A stretch of DNA of 64,000 nucleotides from positions 11,804,680 through 11,868,679 of the forward strand of contig NC_082703.1 in NCBI RefSeq assembly GCF_949987515.2. Reading direction: 5' to 3'. Position 1 is the stretch's first letter; the number at the start of each line of letters is the position of its first letter. Below are positions 47,995 through 60,045 of the stretch, piece by piece. The position numbers and the translations under genes were made by a program. This DNA is from Delphinus delphis (Eukaryota > Chordata > Mammalia > Artiodactyla > Delphinidae). The notes beneath the pieces are model-generated. The model was not told where the DNA came from. It searched no databases and saw nothing but the letters and a program-made list of their open reading frames with translations.

Positions 47995-50900
47995 GATTCA
48001 CCAAATTTAATAATATGGAGAGCTTCCACCACAGCTGCTTATTATTTGTTCCATATGTTGATGCTTTTGTCTCTAATGTCCTTTTGTCCTTATTATATTA
48101 CGTCTATACTTTTCCATTTCACATTTCAATTTAGAATAAAGAGATAGAAGCATGAAAATTAATTACCCATGCATCAAACATTTTTGCTGTGCTTAATAGG
48201 AACGAACACTTAAGACTAGAAACCTTAATGTTTAATACTGTCTTCAAAACTCAGCTATTGCATATATTGTCACTTCAGCAATGGAAGAAACTGAGTATAA
48301 TATGTAATCAGATAAAAACAGGATAACTATGTTTAAAAAAAAGCATATGATGTCTGTGCATTGCATGGCAGGGTGTTACTGAAATTTGCCTAGATAATCT
48401 CTCATGATATTTTCAGATTTTATGGGAATGCTTTGGCTATACTTGGATTTGAATCTTCGTGATGACAAAGGTTCTTAATAGTTATTTTTTTAAAACACAC
48501 TATACTGTTTTTAGAAAGTTATAATTCATCTTCCTGCTTATATTTGTGCTAAGTTTGTACTATACTATTAAAAAGAAAGGTAAATTTATATATACTTAGA
48601 TTTTGAAAAGTAGACTCATGTACATTTTTTTAAATTTTTGGTAACTTGTGGCACTTTGGTAAAGGAATGTGCAATTATAAAAGTTTATGCCATTTTAATT
48701 TTTTTTAATTCCCAGGAATTACTCTTACTAGGCTTTAGATTCAAAACCAAACCCAATTTTAAGATCAGCACTTTTTTCCTACTGGTAGTTCCTGTTTTTC
48801 CAATTATATGGAACATAAACTATTTTTTGCAATGAGTTTTATCTTTCCTCCATTCTAATCTCAAAAATCATTAAATTTAAGGAACATTTTAAATTAATCC
48901 AGTGGTAATTAGAAAAGCATTTTAGATGTCATGGGCATTTAATCTGTTGCCTGACTTTAGTAATTTTCTGATAAAATTAACTAAATTCCTGAAAAAGAAT
49001 ATTCAAACATTTTAATTTGTTTTCACTGGTTGTAACCAATTGCGTAGTTGATGTCCATACAGTCTTAATTTATCTTAAAATCTGGAGCTGCCAAGAGAAC
49101 TAAGGACACAGCTGTGCTTAAAATACCGCCGTATCCTCCAAAGAGAAATCACAAGAAGAAATAGAATTCTGTATGATATTCCTATTATATATACTTCGAT
49201 TAGGTTACCAGTATTTTACTGTGATACATCCATGGGTACTAGAAGCAAAATGAAAATAAATATAAATGCTTTAATATTAGATATTGGCATCAATGTAGAT
49301 TATGCATAAGGTATTGCAATAAAAATATTAATTGTGCCTGTATTTGAAGAATTTATGTTAGATTTTCTGGCCTTTTTCATTCAAGGCTGCACAATCATTT
49401 TAAATGTAAACACAACAGAATATATGTTTGAATGAAATGATGGCCCTGTTTGCCATGGGATTAAATATTCTGTTGAATTTTGGGGGGCATTGGCTGTTGT
49501 ATATTATGACATAAACTTAGATTGTTCACAAGCAATATGTGTGTCTTATGTACAAATCACAGCATTTAGAAATTATACATCTTCCTTTTCCTCACAAAAT
49601 GAATTCAGAATTTGTAATTCAAATTTTATCGGTTTAAGCTGCTAGTTATTAAAAATTACCTAATGTGGATCAAGAGTAAATGAAATAAGGACTATGAAAG
49701 AATGCTAATTAATAGCATAACCCCATATCAAACTTCTGATAACTTTAAGTTTCTTATAAAGCCTTAAAATATTTTAGTGAAAAGTTAATTACTTAGAAAT
49801 GAAGGCACTTTATTACCTTGAACTAAGCTATTTGTCTGTATAGAACTTGTCTAAAATCCCATAAAATATTCTTTATCCTTTTATAAATTTATCCAACTTA
49901 TGTGTTTTTCTAAAGGTTCTTATAATTAAATGTAATAATTCAAACTATTTTAACTTAACAGAAAATTATATTACATAATACAACCAATGAACAATACAGA
50001 AAAAAAACTCAAGCGTAACAAAAGTGTTTGTGATAATGGCAAAACTGTTAGTCTAAGTTAGTCTACAATCATTTGAGGTTAAAATGTTGTAAAATTGAAG
50101 GCTTTTTCATTGAACAATTTTTAGATAGCTTTTATTTTTTAAATCTTATCTTTAATTGGTACTACCTTGTTTTGAAATGTTGATCAAAGATAAGGGCAAT
50201 CAAAACTATTAAGCCAGCCTGTCGTTACTCAATTTTGTTTTAGTTGAGGTTTTTTTTTAATGTAACCCTAAAACATTAAGAAATTAGTGTTGCTTCCTCT
50301 ATGCTCAAGTCAGCCATGCCTGGAGAATTATCGAATTTAAATCAGTAATGTGGATGTGCTGCTGTGTATACCCGTTTCCCCTTCAGAAAATTAGTACTTG
50401 ATTTAAACAATAGATTTGGTTCAACAGAAAAAAAAAATAGGATTTCTTTTCAAAAGTTAAGTTTTTTCTCAAATTACACCTTACATCTCTCTGACATTTA
50501 TAAGGATAGGCTAACTTGTATCCAAAAATGTTTTTCTACAGAAGAATATTTCAAAGCAAACAAACTTTGTGCTTTTTTTGTTTGTTTGTTTGGGGGCAGT
50601 TCACTTAAGAAAAAAACACTTTTCTATAATTTTACTTATTTTTAATTCTTTCTCTCTAGTGGCCATTTTCCTATCATTACTCGTAAATGTTTTGCTAAAT
50701 GTAAATGCTGCTTCATAGATGTAGTCATCATTACATGGTACAGAAAGGAGTCAAGTTTATTAGAAGTCTACTCTTACCAAGGAGAGACTAAAGATAAATT
50801 CCATGTCAGTTCTTTGGTTTGTTTCTTTGTTTTCTTTTTTAAATAAGATATATTAACCCAAAGGTGTGTTAATGTCATGGCATGAACAATCTTAAATGTA

Positions 50901-51559
50901 GATCTATTGAGTATTTTGTGATGCTGAGTAACAGACTTTTCTCAAATCTCTGTGATGCTAGCTATTTTCCTTAGAAGGTTTTTGTTTAATGTTAGATTGT
51001 TGTTCTGAAAGATGTTGGTCCTAGTGGGATTTTTAAAAACTGGGAAAACAAATAAATGCATGTGTTACAAGTATAGAAATAGTGAATTGTAAACTTACCA
51101 TATAGTACTGATTCTATTTTCAAAAATGTTTTTGCTGTTAAATATATACAACATGAAATTGCTGCCATACTGTAATTAAGTACTTTTTCCTAAATGACCC
51201 TGTTATCACTATTCCAGAATTAGAAGTTGGGCAGATATATGATTGATTCATGTGTCTGCATAGATGCTTCAAGGTATATTCTTCTCTTGGGGAGTAAAAA
51301 TATATTTTCCTTGGCATCAATGCACTGAGATCTGAATATACCTATATCTATTCTTATTGCACATTTCTTATACAGTATCTTCAAATACGCCAAAATTGGC
51401 CTAGACGTGACTTAAAATTGAGGGTTTGTTACATGTTTTCTAACAGAAAGGTTTTCAATGAAACAGAAAGGTATTCATTATAGGTTTGTACTGTGAAAAT
51501 AGTTAAACTCCCTTTAAAATTTCATATATGCTAAATTTAAATTAATATTTTTTCTTTAG
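47995..51559. other. PURG: Last part of the PURG-B intron
   Basis: AT-rich, no SINE, no gene recognised. It ends in the T-rich tract and AG at 51558-51559 that precede the predicted isoform B exon. Confidence 0.45.
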
Positions 51560-51664
51560 CTCACAAATTACCCTAAATCCAGAGGGAATATCCACCCTTT
51601 TCACTGTTGTCAAATCCAGCATAAGGAACAGCCCTATGACACTACAAAAACAGTTGAGGAATAA
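51560..51664 (+). CDS. PURG: PURG isoform B, alternative last coding exon (34 codons plus stop)
   Basis: A pyrimidine-rich tract ending in ttttttctttag (AG at 51558-51559) precedes a frame encoding LTNYPKSRGNIHPFHCCQIQ and on to ...KTVEE, then TAA at 51662-51664. Joined in phase 0 to the donor after codon 292 (19694), it gives 292 + 34 = 326 residues. From memory, human PURG-A is 347 and PURG-B 322, a difference of 25, the same as 351 minus 326 here. The literature also describes a >30 kb intron for PURG-B, and this one would be 31,865 bp. Isoform B would lose the C-terminal half of PUR repeat III. The exon was predicted from splice signals, phase and length only; no transcript has been checked. 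Confidence 0.75.
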   Translation, partial: LTNYPKSRGNIHPFHCCQIQHKEQPYDTTKTVEE

Positions 51665-52465
51665 GGAATAAGTCTCTTATGTCACACTTCAGAATAAAGG
51701 CATTCGGTGAAAGAAATGAACCGAAGTTCATCGTGAATGCAAGGCTTCTGTTCTTGACATTCCTCCGCGGAAGGGAAGACAAGTGTCAACACCACTGGCA
51801 TCATTTTCAAACCGATCTTATGTGGAATATCTTCCACCACACTGGAGTACTTCTTGACTCTATCAGGTTTTTTTTGTTTTGTTTTGTCCTGTTTTAACTC
51901 ATCAAGCCTTTCCGTTTTCAAAAAACCATTTGTCAGCATTGAGGTAGAAGGACATAGATTTGAAAATACTTTCTTAAGAGATCATGTAACTATATTACTC
52001 TGAATTTAAAAACTGAGGAGGAGGGATCATTTCAACCCACCGCCTCTTACAAGAAACATGTTTTTAAATCTGTAACTGCTTTAGTGTTAACAGGGTACAA
52101 AGTGTTTTTTGTCCTGTATTGTACTTAAAAGGCTCTCATTGATTGGTGATTGTATTGTACTGTATGAAAACAACTCATAAATTGCCTTGTATTGTTTATA
52201 ATAGACCATACCACGTACCACTTCAGTTTTCATGTTCCAAATTTTTCAGTGATGCATGTTAACAGTTAGGTCCTAAAATTCTGTGGTGCTAATTCTTCCA
52301 TATCCAATGGTGCTTTCGTGGATGCTAACTGCACACATGCTGAACAAAGCTTGACGTTTAAAACTTTCCTCCCTTCCTCTGTTTATATAAAGTACACAGT
52401 AAAATAACTTGAATTTGTCTCAAAGTATCACTGACAATCTAATAAACTGGTTTATACGTGTGATT
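51560..52465 (+). other. PURG: Predicted terminal exon of PURG-B with 3'UTR and poly(A) signal
   Basis: After the TAA at 51664 about 800 bases run without recognisable repeats to AATAAA at 52441-52446, followed by a GT-rich stretch (gtgtgattagtttgta) suitable as a downstream element. Cleavage would fall near 52460-52470. The repeat-free character contrasts with the SINE-dense flanks and fits a constrained exon. Further AATAAA motifs near 52670 and 52725 are possible alternatives. Confidence 0.6.
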
Positions 52466-53479
52466 AGTTTGTATTCTCAATTATTTTTCAGAAAGTAGGT
52501 TAGTTCTGCTGGGCCCTCATATCAACAAAAAGTAGATCTTTTGTAGTGTTTATTTTGTGATTTGTGCCCAAAATTTATGGTATCTTTAGGAATTTAAATC
52601 CAGTTGGCCTGGCTTCTAAAATCAAGTTCAGATCAGATCTATAAAAACTAGACCTATCAAACCTGGAAATAAATAAATTGAGAAGAGCACAAATGTTCTG
52701 AGTGTCTATTTTAATACTTCATTAATAAAGTTTTATCATCAGGTTGATATCATCTGGTCCATGAAATAACGTTTACATGGAAGCAAGTAGGCCTTCAAAA
52801 CCTTTACTGCAACACAAAGACATTGAAAAAGCCACTCCTAAATGCTTATATTTAAAGTTCCTCTCCAGGTGTATGAAAATAAGGACAAAAAAATCAAATT
52901 GGAACTTTGCAGGACAAGCTGATATCACATGCCAGAATGGCATACTAGATAAGCCCATGCAGGGGGTTCACTGATTTTTAATTTTAGCATTTGTACTAAG
53001 AATCACAGCATTAGAACAAATGAAGTTGCTCCTGTATCTTCATGAGGACAGAGGACTATTTCTTCTAAACCAGAGATAAACTCAATATTAAGGCAGTGTG
53101 TGAATTTGCATGCTGACCTTGGTATTTTTCCTAACCCATGGGTAACCTTAAATTTTAAAAGAAAAGATCAAGATAAATCTATAAAGCACCTCAAGCAACA
53201 ATCATGGGTCTCAAATAGAAAATGATCAAACCTATCCACCTAATCGAGTGGGTCCATGAGTGAAGTGATATTCCAATACTACTATGGTTCTTTATTACAT
53301 AAAAAACGTAAGCTACAGTAATTTTGCCTCAAATAGTTATTAAATCATGTCTAACTTCTAATATCAGAAAATGAAGTTTAGAGAACAGAGCCCATGTGAA
53401 CACTGGGTTTGCATCTCCATGACTATCTTGAACAAATGCAGTATTTACTAAATCACAACCTCTCCCCAAGGACATTTCT
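52466..53479. other. Interval downstream of PURG-B
   Basis: No gene or clear repeat. Additional AATAAA motifs near 52670 and 52725 could serve as late poly(A) sites for PURG-B. Confidence 0.4.
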
Positions 53480-54037
53480 TTCTTCTTTTTTTTTTTAATA
53501 TTAATTTATTTGGCTGCCTTGGGTCTGAGTTGAGGCATGCGGGATCTTTCGTTGTGTCGCGCGAGCTCTAGAGCGTGCAGGCTTAGTTGCCCCACAGCAT
53601 GTGGCATCTTAGTTCCCCAGCCAGGGATCAAACCTGCGTCCACTGCATTTGAAGGCGGATTCTTTCTTTTTTTTTTTTTTAATATTTATTTTATTTATTT
53701 ACTTTTAATTCTTTTGGCTGCGTCGGATCTTAGTTGCACACGGAGGATCTCCGTTGAGGCATGCGGGATTTTTCGTTGTGACACGCGGGCTTCTCTCTAG
53801 TTGTGTCGTGCGGGTTTTCTCTCTCTAGTTGTGACGCGCAGGCTCCAGGGCGCATGGGTTTTGTAGTTTGCAGCACTGCGGGCTCTCTTGTTGAGGTGTG
53901 CGAGCTCAGTACTTGTGGTGTGTGGGCTTAGTTGCCGCACACATGTGGGATCTTAGTTCCCCGACCAGGGATCAACCTGTGTCCCCTGCATCGGAAGGTG
54001 GCTTCTTTACCACTGAACCACCAGGGAAGTCCCCCCA
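53480..54037 (-). mobile_element. Composite of two CHR-type SINEs
   Basis: Two reverse SINE bodies lie end to end. The first (53487-53660) breaks off inside its tRNA head at ggcggattctt and the second (53665-54035) is complete to agggaagtcccc. One duplication, caaggacatttct / caaagacatttct, brackets the pair (53467-53479 and 54037-54049). Confidence 0.8.
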
Positions 54038-54049
54038 AAGACATTTCTA

Positions 54050-54850
54050 CTGTATATTTTTGTAACTCCCTTTACAGGATTCCATCTCGTGAAACCTGGC
54101 AACTAGTAACTGTGCTACAAAATAATTCCAGGTTTTCTTCAATCAAAAAGAGAGAGAAAGGTCAAAGAAAGTCTTAGGGTATCTTTATTTCTGTGGTAAT
54201 ATTTTGCCTGGTAATCAAAAGAAAATTAATTCTAATTTTATGAAAGGATAAGAGAATAAATAAATTTCTTTTGGAAAAATGTCTACTTTTTAATCTACAT
54301 GGAAAGATCTCTAATTTTTATCCCCATGGTCAACCATAGTAATAAATCACACAGTTCATCACAGTTTGTTCCACCTAAAAAATTGTTCTCACAAATTTTT
54401 TATCAGCCTTTTTAGTACGAAATTATTTTCAAAAACTCATTTGCCCTTTATAACTGAAAAGTAATACAATGACTACACTTCGTAAGTTTGGTTGTTTGTG
54501 AGAATAATGTAGGCCCTCCCTCATTGAGTGAAACCATCATTGAGGTTTTTTTTAAAGGTACAAAATTATATTTGCCTTTACAGTTTTATCAACCTTATTT
54601 TGGTAAGTTGCTTCTTCTGTTCCTTAAACAATAATTTCCCTTGGAGATCTTAAGCTCAAGTGTCATTTGTAACTTCTTGAATGAAAACACTTTAATAAAG
54701 ATCCAGATGTTTTCCGTTGAAGAACATCTTTTGAGCTAAATTTCATGTACGCCAACAGCCTAACCTTACTCATCTTAGGGAACTAGTTTTTCTCATCAGG
54801 AATTGCTTTGAGTTTGAAAATGGCCAATGATAGTAATATTAACCTTCTTT
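54050..54850. other. Gene-free interval
   Basis: AT-rich, no repeat or gene recognised. Confidence 0.4.
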
Positions 54851-54984
54851 TTTCTTTTCTTTTTATTTCTTTTTGGCCACACCACGAGGTTTGTGGGATT
54901 TTTAGCTCCCCAACCAGGGATCGAACTCTGGCCCTCGGCAGTGAGAGTGCGAGTCCAAATCACTGGACCACCAGGGAATTCCCT
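54851..54984 (-). mobile_element. Short tRNA-type SINE (older CHR variant)
   Basis: ttttggccacaccacgaggtttgtgggatttttagctccccaacc...accaccagggaattccc in reverse. A young SINE abuts its head. Confidence 0.85.
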
Positions 54985-54990
54985 TGACCT

Positions 54991-55194
54991 TTTTTTTTTT
55001 TTGCCGTACGCGGGCCTCTCACTGCTGTGGCCTCTCCCGTTGCGGAGCACAGGCTCCGGACGCGCAGCCTCAGCGGCCATGGCTCACGGGCCTAGCCGCT
55101 CCACGGCATGTGGGAACCTCCCAGACCGGGGCACGAACCTGTATCCCCTGCATCGGCAGGCGGACTCTCAACCACTACGCCACCAGGGAAGCCC
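54991..55194 (-). mobile_element. CHR-type SINE, young subfamily
   Basis: gccgtacgcgggcc...agggaagccc in reverse, directly beside the older SINE. Short flanking match gacctt at about 54986 and 55195. Confidence 0.9.
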
Positions 55195-55800
55195 GACCTT
55201 CTTTTTTTTAAAAAGCCAATCTATAACCTAAATTATTTCAGACCTGTCTTCACACATTCTTTTTAAAACCATTGAAGTAGGTGCATGCTGAGTTCACACT
55301 GAAAAAGAAAATCACTTTTCTTACCCCCCCACTTTATCCTTGGGGAAGTGAAAAGACTTCTAGAAAATAAGCAAAAAGTAATTTAACACAAAAACAAATG
55401 AGTCATAGTTCCTAAGACTGAATAAACTTTGAAATGCAGTAAGAACAGCACTTTACGTATTCTCCCCAAATGATCTCTCATTCTATGAGTGGTAACTGAA
55501 GCTTACCCTTTTTGCAAAGCATAATGTTTGCCATCCTAAAAGACTTAACTAAAAGATTGACTTGTGAAGATTAAAAAGGACTCTGAATGAAAGAGTTGAC
55601 CCTCAGTTTTGTGTGTATAAAAACTCAGTTTTGTTAGTTCATTCTGGGTAAATACACAAGAGATTCCTTTTAAACAAGGTCATTAAAATAACACCTTGAG
55701 CATCAGATATCCAATGGAGAAAACAATTAATTTACAACAAAAAATAATTTTGCTCCTATAGAGTAGGATTAAAAGGAAACTGCATAAGAAGTGGACTTCA
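55195..55800. other. Gene-free interval
   Basis: No gene or repeat recognised. Confidence 0.4.
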
Positions 55801-56159
55801 GGGTCTCCCCTGGTGGCACAGTGATTAAGAACCCGCCTGCCAATGCAGGGGACACGGGTTCAAGCCCTGGTCTGGGAAGATCCCACATGCTGCAGAGCAA
55901 CTAAGCCCATGTGCCACAACTACTGAGCCTGCGCTCTAGAGCCTGTGACCACATCTACTGAGCCCGCGTGCCACAACTACTGGAGCCCACGTGCCTAGAG
56001 CCTGTGCTCCGCAACAAGAGAAGCCACCGCAATGAGAAGCCCGCGCACCACAGCAGAGTAGCCCCCGCTCGCCGCAACTAGAGAAAGCCCACGCACAGCA
56101 ACGAAGACCCAATGCAACCAAAAATAAATAAATAAATAGATTTAAAGAAACAAACAAAC
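55801..56159 (+). mobile_element. CHR-1-like long SINE
   Basis: From gggtctcccctggtggcacagtg to cccaatgcaaccaaaaataaataaataaa. The duplication tggacttca lies at 55792-55800 and 56160-56168. Confidence 0.9.
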
Positions 56160-56399
56160 TGGACTTCAATTTTTGCTTCTATACTTTTTAAATTATTTCA
56201 TGATAATCATATATTATTTTTATAATTTTAAAAATGATTTTTTTAAAGGAAGGAAAAAAATGCTAGATAGATTAGAATACCTGTGTCGACCAGTTGGCAA
56301 TTCTCTTTCTAGTAGGAAAATCTACTTATAAAACCTAGTATGTTCCTTGACAAGTATAAAATAAGATAGGAAGGAAATGAGTAATATTAATGAATAGCA

Positions 56400-57039
56400 T
56401 CATGCTATGATGGGCTCCATGATACAAACCTGCCGAGGAAACGGAAGTAATCACACCAGGTCATCAGAGCAGTCACCCCAGAAAGGTATGGCTATCAAGA
56501 GATCAGACCCCTTGGGAATGAAGGTCTTGGGACCTTGGGAATGAGTCTTACTACCAGGTAAGCCACTGATTCCTGCCAAGGTGAGGGCTGGGGTGAGCGG
56601 TAATTTAGAATGGATGATGGAAGACGAAGGGGATGAGTTCCAGCTGTGAGCCTGAGATCAAACGCAGCAGCATACCTTTCTCAGGCTGTGGTTGCTGCCC
56701 AGGTTCGTGAGCAGAAACGGGGGGGGCCTGAGTGGATCGTGTGGGTTCCATACACATTCCCCCCGCCGTGGCCCCTTGTTTAAAGCAGCACTATCTCCTT
56801 CTTCTGATCAGCATCAATTATCCCTGCCCACATGGTGACTCCTCTTCTAACCTGCTGGTTCCTTGGCATAAGGAATCCACAGTGCCAGGAGAGCAGCTGT
56901 AACTTGTTAGTTACATTGTAATTCAATGGATCCTGGCTAGGTTCCTTGGCAAGAGCGTGCCCCATTTGGAGACCAGAGTTGTGGGAACAGGGAGACAAAC
57001 TCCCCCAGTGGGTCATTGGTAGTGATGATGAAGGAGAGC
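56400..57039. mobile_element. Probable old endogenous retrovirus-like sequence
   Basis: Less AT-rich than its surroundings, with tggtgactcctcttctaacctgctgg, which recalls antisense ERVL/MaLR internal sequence. It is cut at the right by the LTR at 57040. No reading frame. Confidence 0.35.
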
Positions 57040-57525
57040 TGAATATGTCACCCCAAAATGCACCACTTTGGCATATTGATCATTTTGAATTAAAGTTACT
57101 TAAGAAACAGCCAGCACAAGAAGGACATTCTGATCCTCCTTTGTTTCCTGAAAGCAGGACATAAATCTCCCACGTGAAGATACCCTCCCTGTAGGAGGAG
57201 CGTAGAAGGCATCCTTATCAACAGAGTAGGGAATTCAAGGCTCAGAGGGCTATGTAAACAAATCTTGATACTTCTTCAGTAATGTGCTACCCCAAATCCA
57301 GATCCCTTTGTTCTGTCAATTCATCGCAAATTGATTGTTCCCTTGTCTAAAAAGGTATAAAAATTGCCTGTTTGGGTCACTTCTCGGCATCTCATATTTT
57401 TATGGACTCCCAAACGTATGAAATTAAATTTGTTTTTCTCCTGTTAATCTATCTTGTGTCACTTTAATTATCAGACCAGCCAAAGAACCTGGAAGGGAAG
57501 AAGGGAAAAGCTTTCCTCCCCTACA
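57040..57525 (+). mobile_element. 5' LTR of an endogenous retrovirus
   Basis: Starts TGAATATG and ends CCTACA, directly before a primer-binding site. It holds TATA (ggtataaaaattg, 57356) and a poly(A) signal variant attaaa (57423). About 486 bp. The left boundary is chosen from the TG and is approximate. Confidence 0.7.
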
Positions 57526-57529
57526 GCTT

Positions 57530-57547
57530 TGGCGCCCAGCGTGGGAC
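57530..57547 (+). other. Retroviral primer-binding site, lysine-tRNA type
   Basis: tggcgcccagcgtgggac lies 4 bases after the LTR end. It differs at two positions from the tRNA-Lys(CTT) complement as I recall it. Confidence 0.65.
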
Positions 57548-59340
57548 TCTCTACAGGCTGGTCGTTGTTTGCTCTGGGGCTGCAGCAGCTGAGAGATCCC
57601 ACGGCCTCTGACAAGTGCCGGCAGAAGGTAAGAATTCTTACCATGTCAGTCTCCCTGATCTCTGCCTGCAGGGTCTGTTGGAAGCGAGCGTGTGAGAGTC
57701 CTTTAATTTTTCTTAAATTTAGATTAGCAGGAGAAAATATTTGTGTGAACTGGTTACTTGGGTATAGCAACTCTGGTAGAGATTTGGTACGAGTACGCTT
57801 GTTTTCGATTGATCCCTTTGCTCCCAGAGATGGTCATTGTTTTCTTTTGTCTCTGTCTTTTGTGTCATTTGTCATAAGGAAGAAAACCATAGGGCAGAAC
57901 ATAGGTGTAGGTCCCATAAGTCTGTTGTTCAAGGCGATGAGTTCACAGTTCTCACCAGACCAGCATCTATTGGGGCAAACTTTGCTCTGGTTCTCCTACG
58001 TACATAAAAACCAGAGGAGAGTTTCCTTTCATCTTGTTCTTTGTCCCGAGAGCTTGGCTTTTTGACCAGTGAGAATATTCTCTCTGGTCTCTGCCAGCTG
58101 GAAGATGCAAGTACTGGCTTGCATTTGATGGCCAGTCAAATCGACAGGGATTCTGAGACACAAAGTCTCAGCATTCTTTTTGTCTGACTGTGCCAGGTCT
58201 CAGGGGAATTTGTCATAAGGTGTCCCAGTCCATAAAGGACCTTTGTCATTTCAACATTCATTGTCTCGTTGCTGGAAATATCCCATTCCAGTAGCACCAG
58301 CCCAGTGTCACAGATTAGCAGCTTTGTGACTGGAGGCATCTCACATTCTCACGGGAGACCCAAGACACTGTTTGCACTACAGGTGTCTTACTGCCTGTGA
58401 CAACGAAGGTCTTTGCTTTCTTAGGCTAACTCTGGGAATGAACTTTCTGGATCTTGTGAGGGCTGCATATTTTGCACTGTCCTTTGAGATACCTCTTGTG
58501 TTCATGGTTAAGCCATAAAAAGGCTTATTGGTTTGAGTCACTGTTGAGATTACTGTAAGATCTTATTTATCAATGGCCAGGTGATGGATCCTGTGAATTG
58601 GCCACATCTGAAAGAAAAAAATTTTTTTAGCGAGCTCTCATCCCAAACAATTGTCTTATTGTTATCTGTGGAAAGACCAAATGAAAAAGATTTCAAAAAA
58701 AGACTATAAAGGCTAGCTTGAGGGAATCCCTTAACAAGCTGAAAGAACAGAAAATAGACTTAGAACAAAAATTAAAGTTGTCATCCAAAGTAAATTCCCC
58801 TCCTTAAAATCCAGTACCGTCTCCTTAGCAAATTCCCAAAACTCCCCCACCTTTCACAGAAAATCCCTTAAACACCCAGTTACGGACAGCCTGGTCTCTA
58901 CGCCCAGGGTATACAGGTTACTCATGTAAATGCTCAGAGCCAGAAAGTGAATTTAGCAAAAGCACCTGGGAAGGTCAGTAAGGCTCACTTGACTGTCTTT
59001 TACAACTCCTCCTATTTTCCTAGGCTCTGAATGAGGCTCTGCAAGGCCTTCCTATGCAATATCCTTCACAGATGTATCTTTGACCAAGAATTTATGTACC
59101 CTGGACAGTGACAGACCTTTTAAATTGTAAAGCCCTTTTACCTCCACTTCCAGAAGATCCTACCAAATTTAGAGAGAGGAAGTAGAAAGATGAGTGGCCA
59201 TTCAAAAGCCCTTTCACAGAGGAAACAGATGACCAGAATTTCTCCCAAGGTCTTCCTTCCTACAAATTATCAGGAAATGGATCAGCTGGAGGCCGAGGTT
59301 CAGGGGCTAATGGAAGCCATAATGAAGCTTTCTCCCCTAG
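57548..59340 (+). mobile_element. Retroviral leader and decayed 5' gag
   Basis: Orientation and position place the leader (with a donor-like gaaggtaagaa at about 57628) and matrix region here. Stops and frameshifts are frequent; I cannot outline a matrix protein. Confidence 0.5.
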
Positions 59341-59341
59341 G

Positions 59342-59800
59342 GTGAGTTGGTCGAAGTTTGAATTGTGTGCTCAGAAGGAATATCCAAAGGCCTTTGTTGA
59401 ATGCTTTGTACAGACTTTTCAAAGCCATACTGCACTAAACCGTGAAGTTCCAGAGCATAGAAATCTTTTAATTTCTGCTTTAGTAGGGAATTTTCTCCCT
59501 GATATAAAAAAGCAAATTCAAAATACTGTGGTTGGGTGGGCTAGTCAAACTGCTATCATTATCACAGAAGCAGCTACCCAATTCTTTGAAGATAGCTTGC
59601 AGGAATGCAAGAGAAAAAAGACAATCAAAAATCCTTGATTTGCAATTTGAACCTTTAGAGAAACAAAAGCCCAACTGTGAGAACAAGTCAAAGTCCACTC
59701 ACCCCCTTTTTTGCCTTCAGACATCAGCAGATATTGTAAAAAAAAATCAGGACATTGGAAGTACAGTTGTCCTGCACATAAGAAAAAGATGGACATTTTA
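59342..59800 (+). pseudogene. Endogenous retrovirus gag remnant (capsid end and nucleocapsid)
   Basis: An open stretch of 98 codons (59342-59638) reads ...AFVECFVQTFQSHTALNR...LLISALVGNFLPDIKKQI..., like the C-terminal capsid of gammaretrovirus-type Gag. After a frameshift or stop, SGHWKYSCP at about 59750 is a zinc-knuckle remnant (C-X4-H-X4-C part). No start codon, protease or polymerase follows, so the provirus is dead and truncated. Confidence 0.65.
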
Positions 59801-59819
59801 AAATAGTAATTACCCTAGA

Positions 59820-60045
59820 CTTAACTAAACAAACAGTTTCTCTGCGTGCTCTCCCACTTGTTGCTGTGCTATGTCTCTAACAATAAACAGTGTACCTGTT
59901 TTTACAGTTTTTGCCTCTGTGAGAAATGCACTGCCCCCAGTAAAAATCAGGATTCCTGATTTTCATCCAGGCTACCCAGGTTCAGTTCCTGGGCAGGGAA
60001 TTAAGACTCCCTTCAGGTCACCACTCACTGATGCCTCCCAGAGAT
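59820..60045 (+). mobile_element. LTR-like 3' fragment
   Basis: ctcccacttgttgctgtgc...aacaataaacagtg...ttcatccaggctacccaggttcag has the AATAAA and U5-like composition of an LTR end, unlike the LTR at 57040. Low certainty. Confidence 0.35.

Noticed and set aside
53670..54035. Short repeated tgtgtc/tgtggtg units resembling a CRISPR or satellite array
   Set aside because: They are the internal duplicated segments typical of the long CHR SINE body; there are no regular spacers.
57454..58065. 203-codon frame
   Set aside because: It runs from inside the LTR across the primer-binding site and leader, which is incompatible with a host gene and not recognisable as a viral protein.
59960..60010. B-box-like ggttcagttcctgggcaggg suggesting another SINE
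   Set aside because: No A-box head, no poly(A) tail and no duplication; it better fits the end of an LTR-like fragment.
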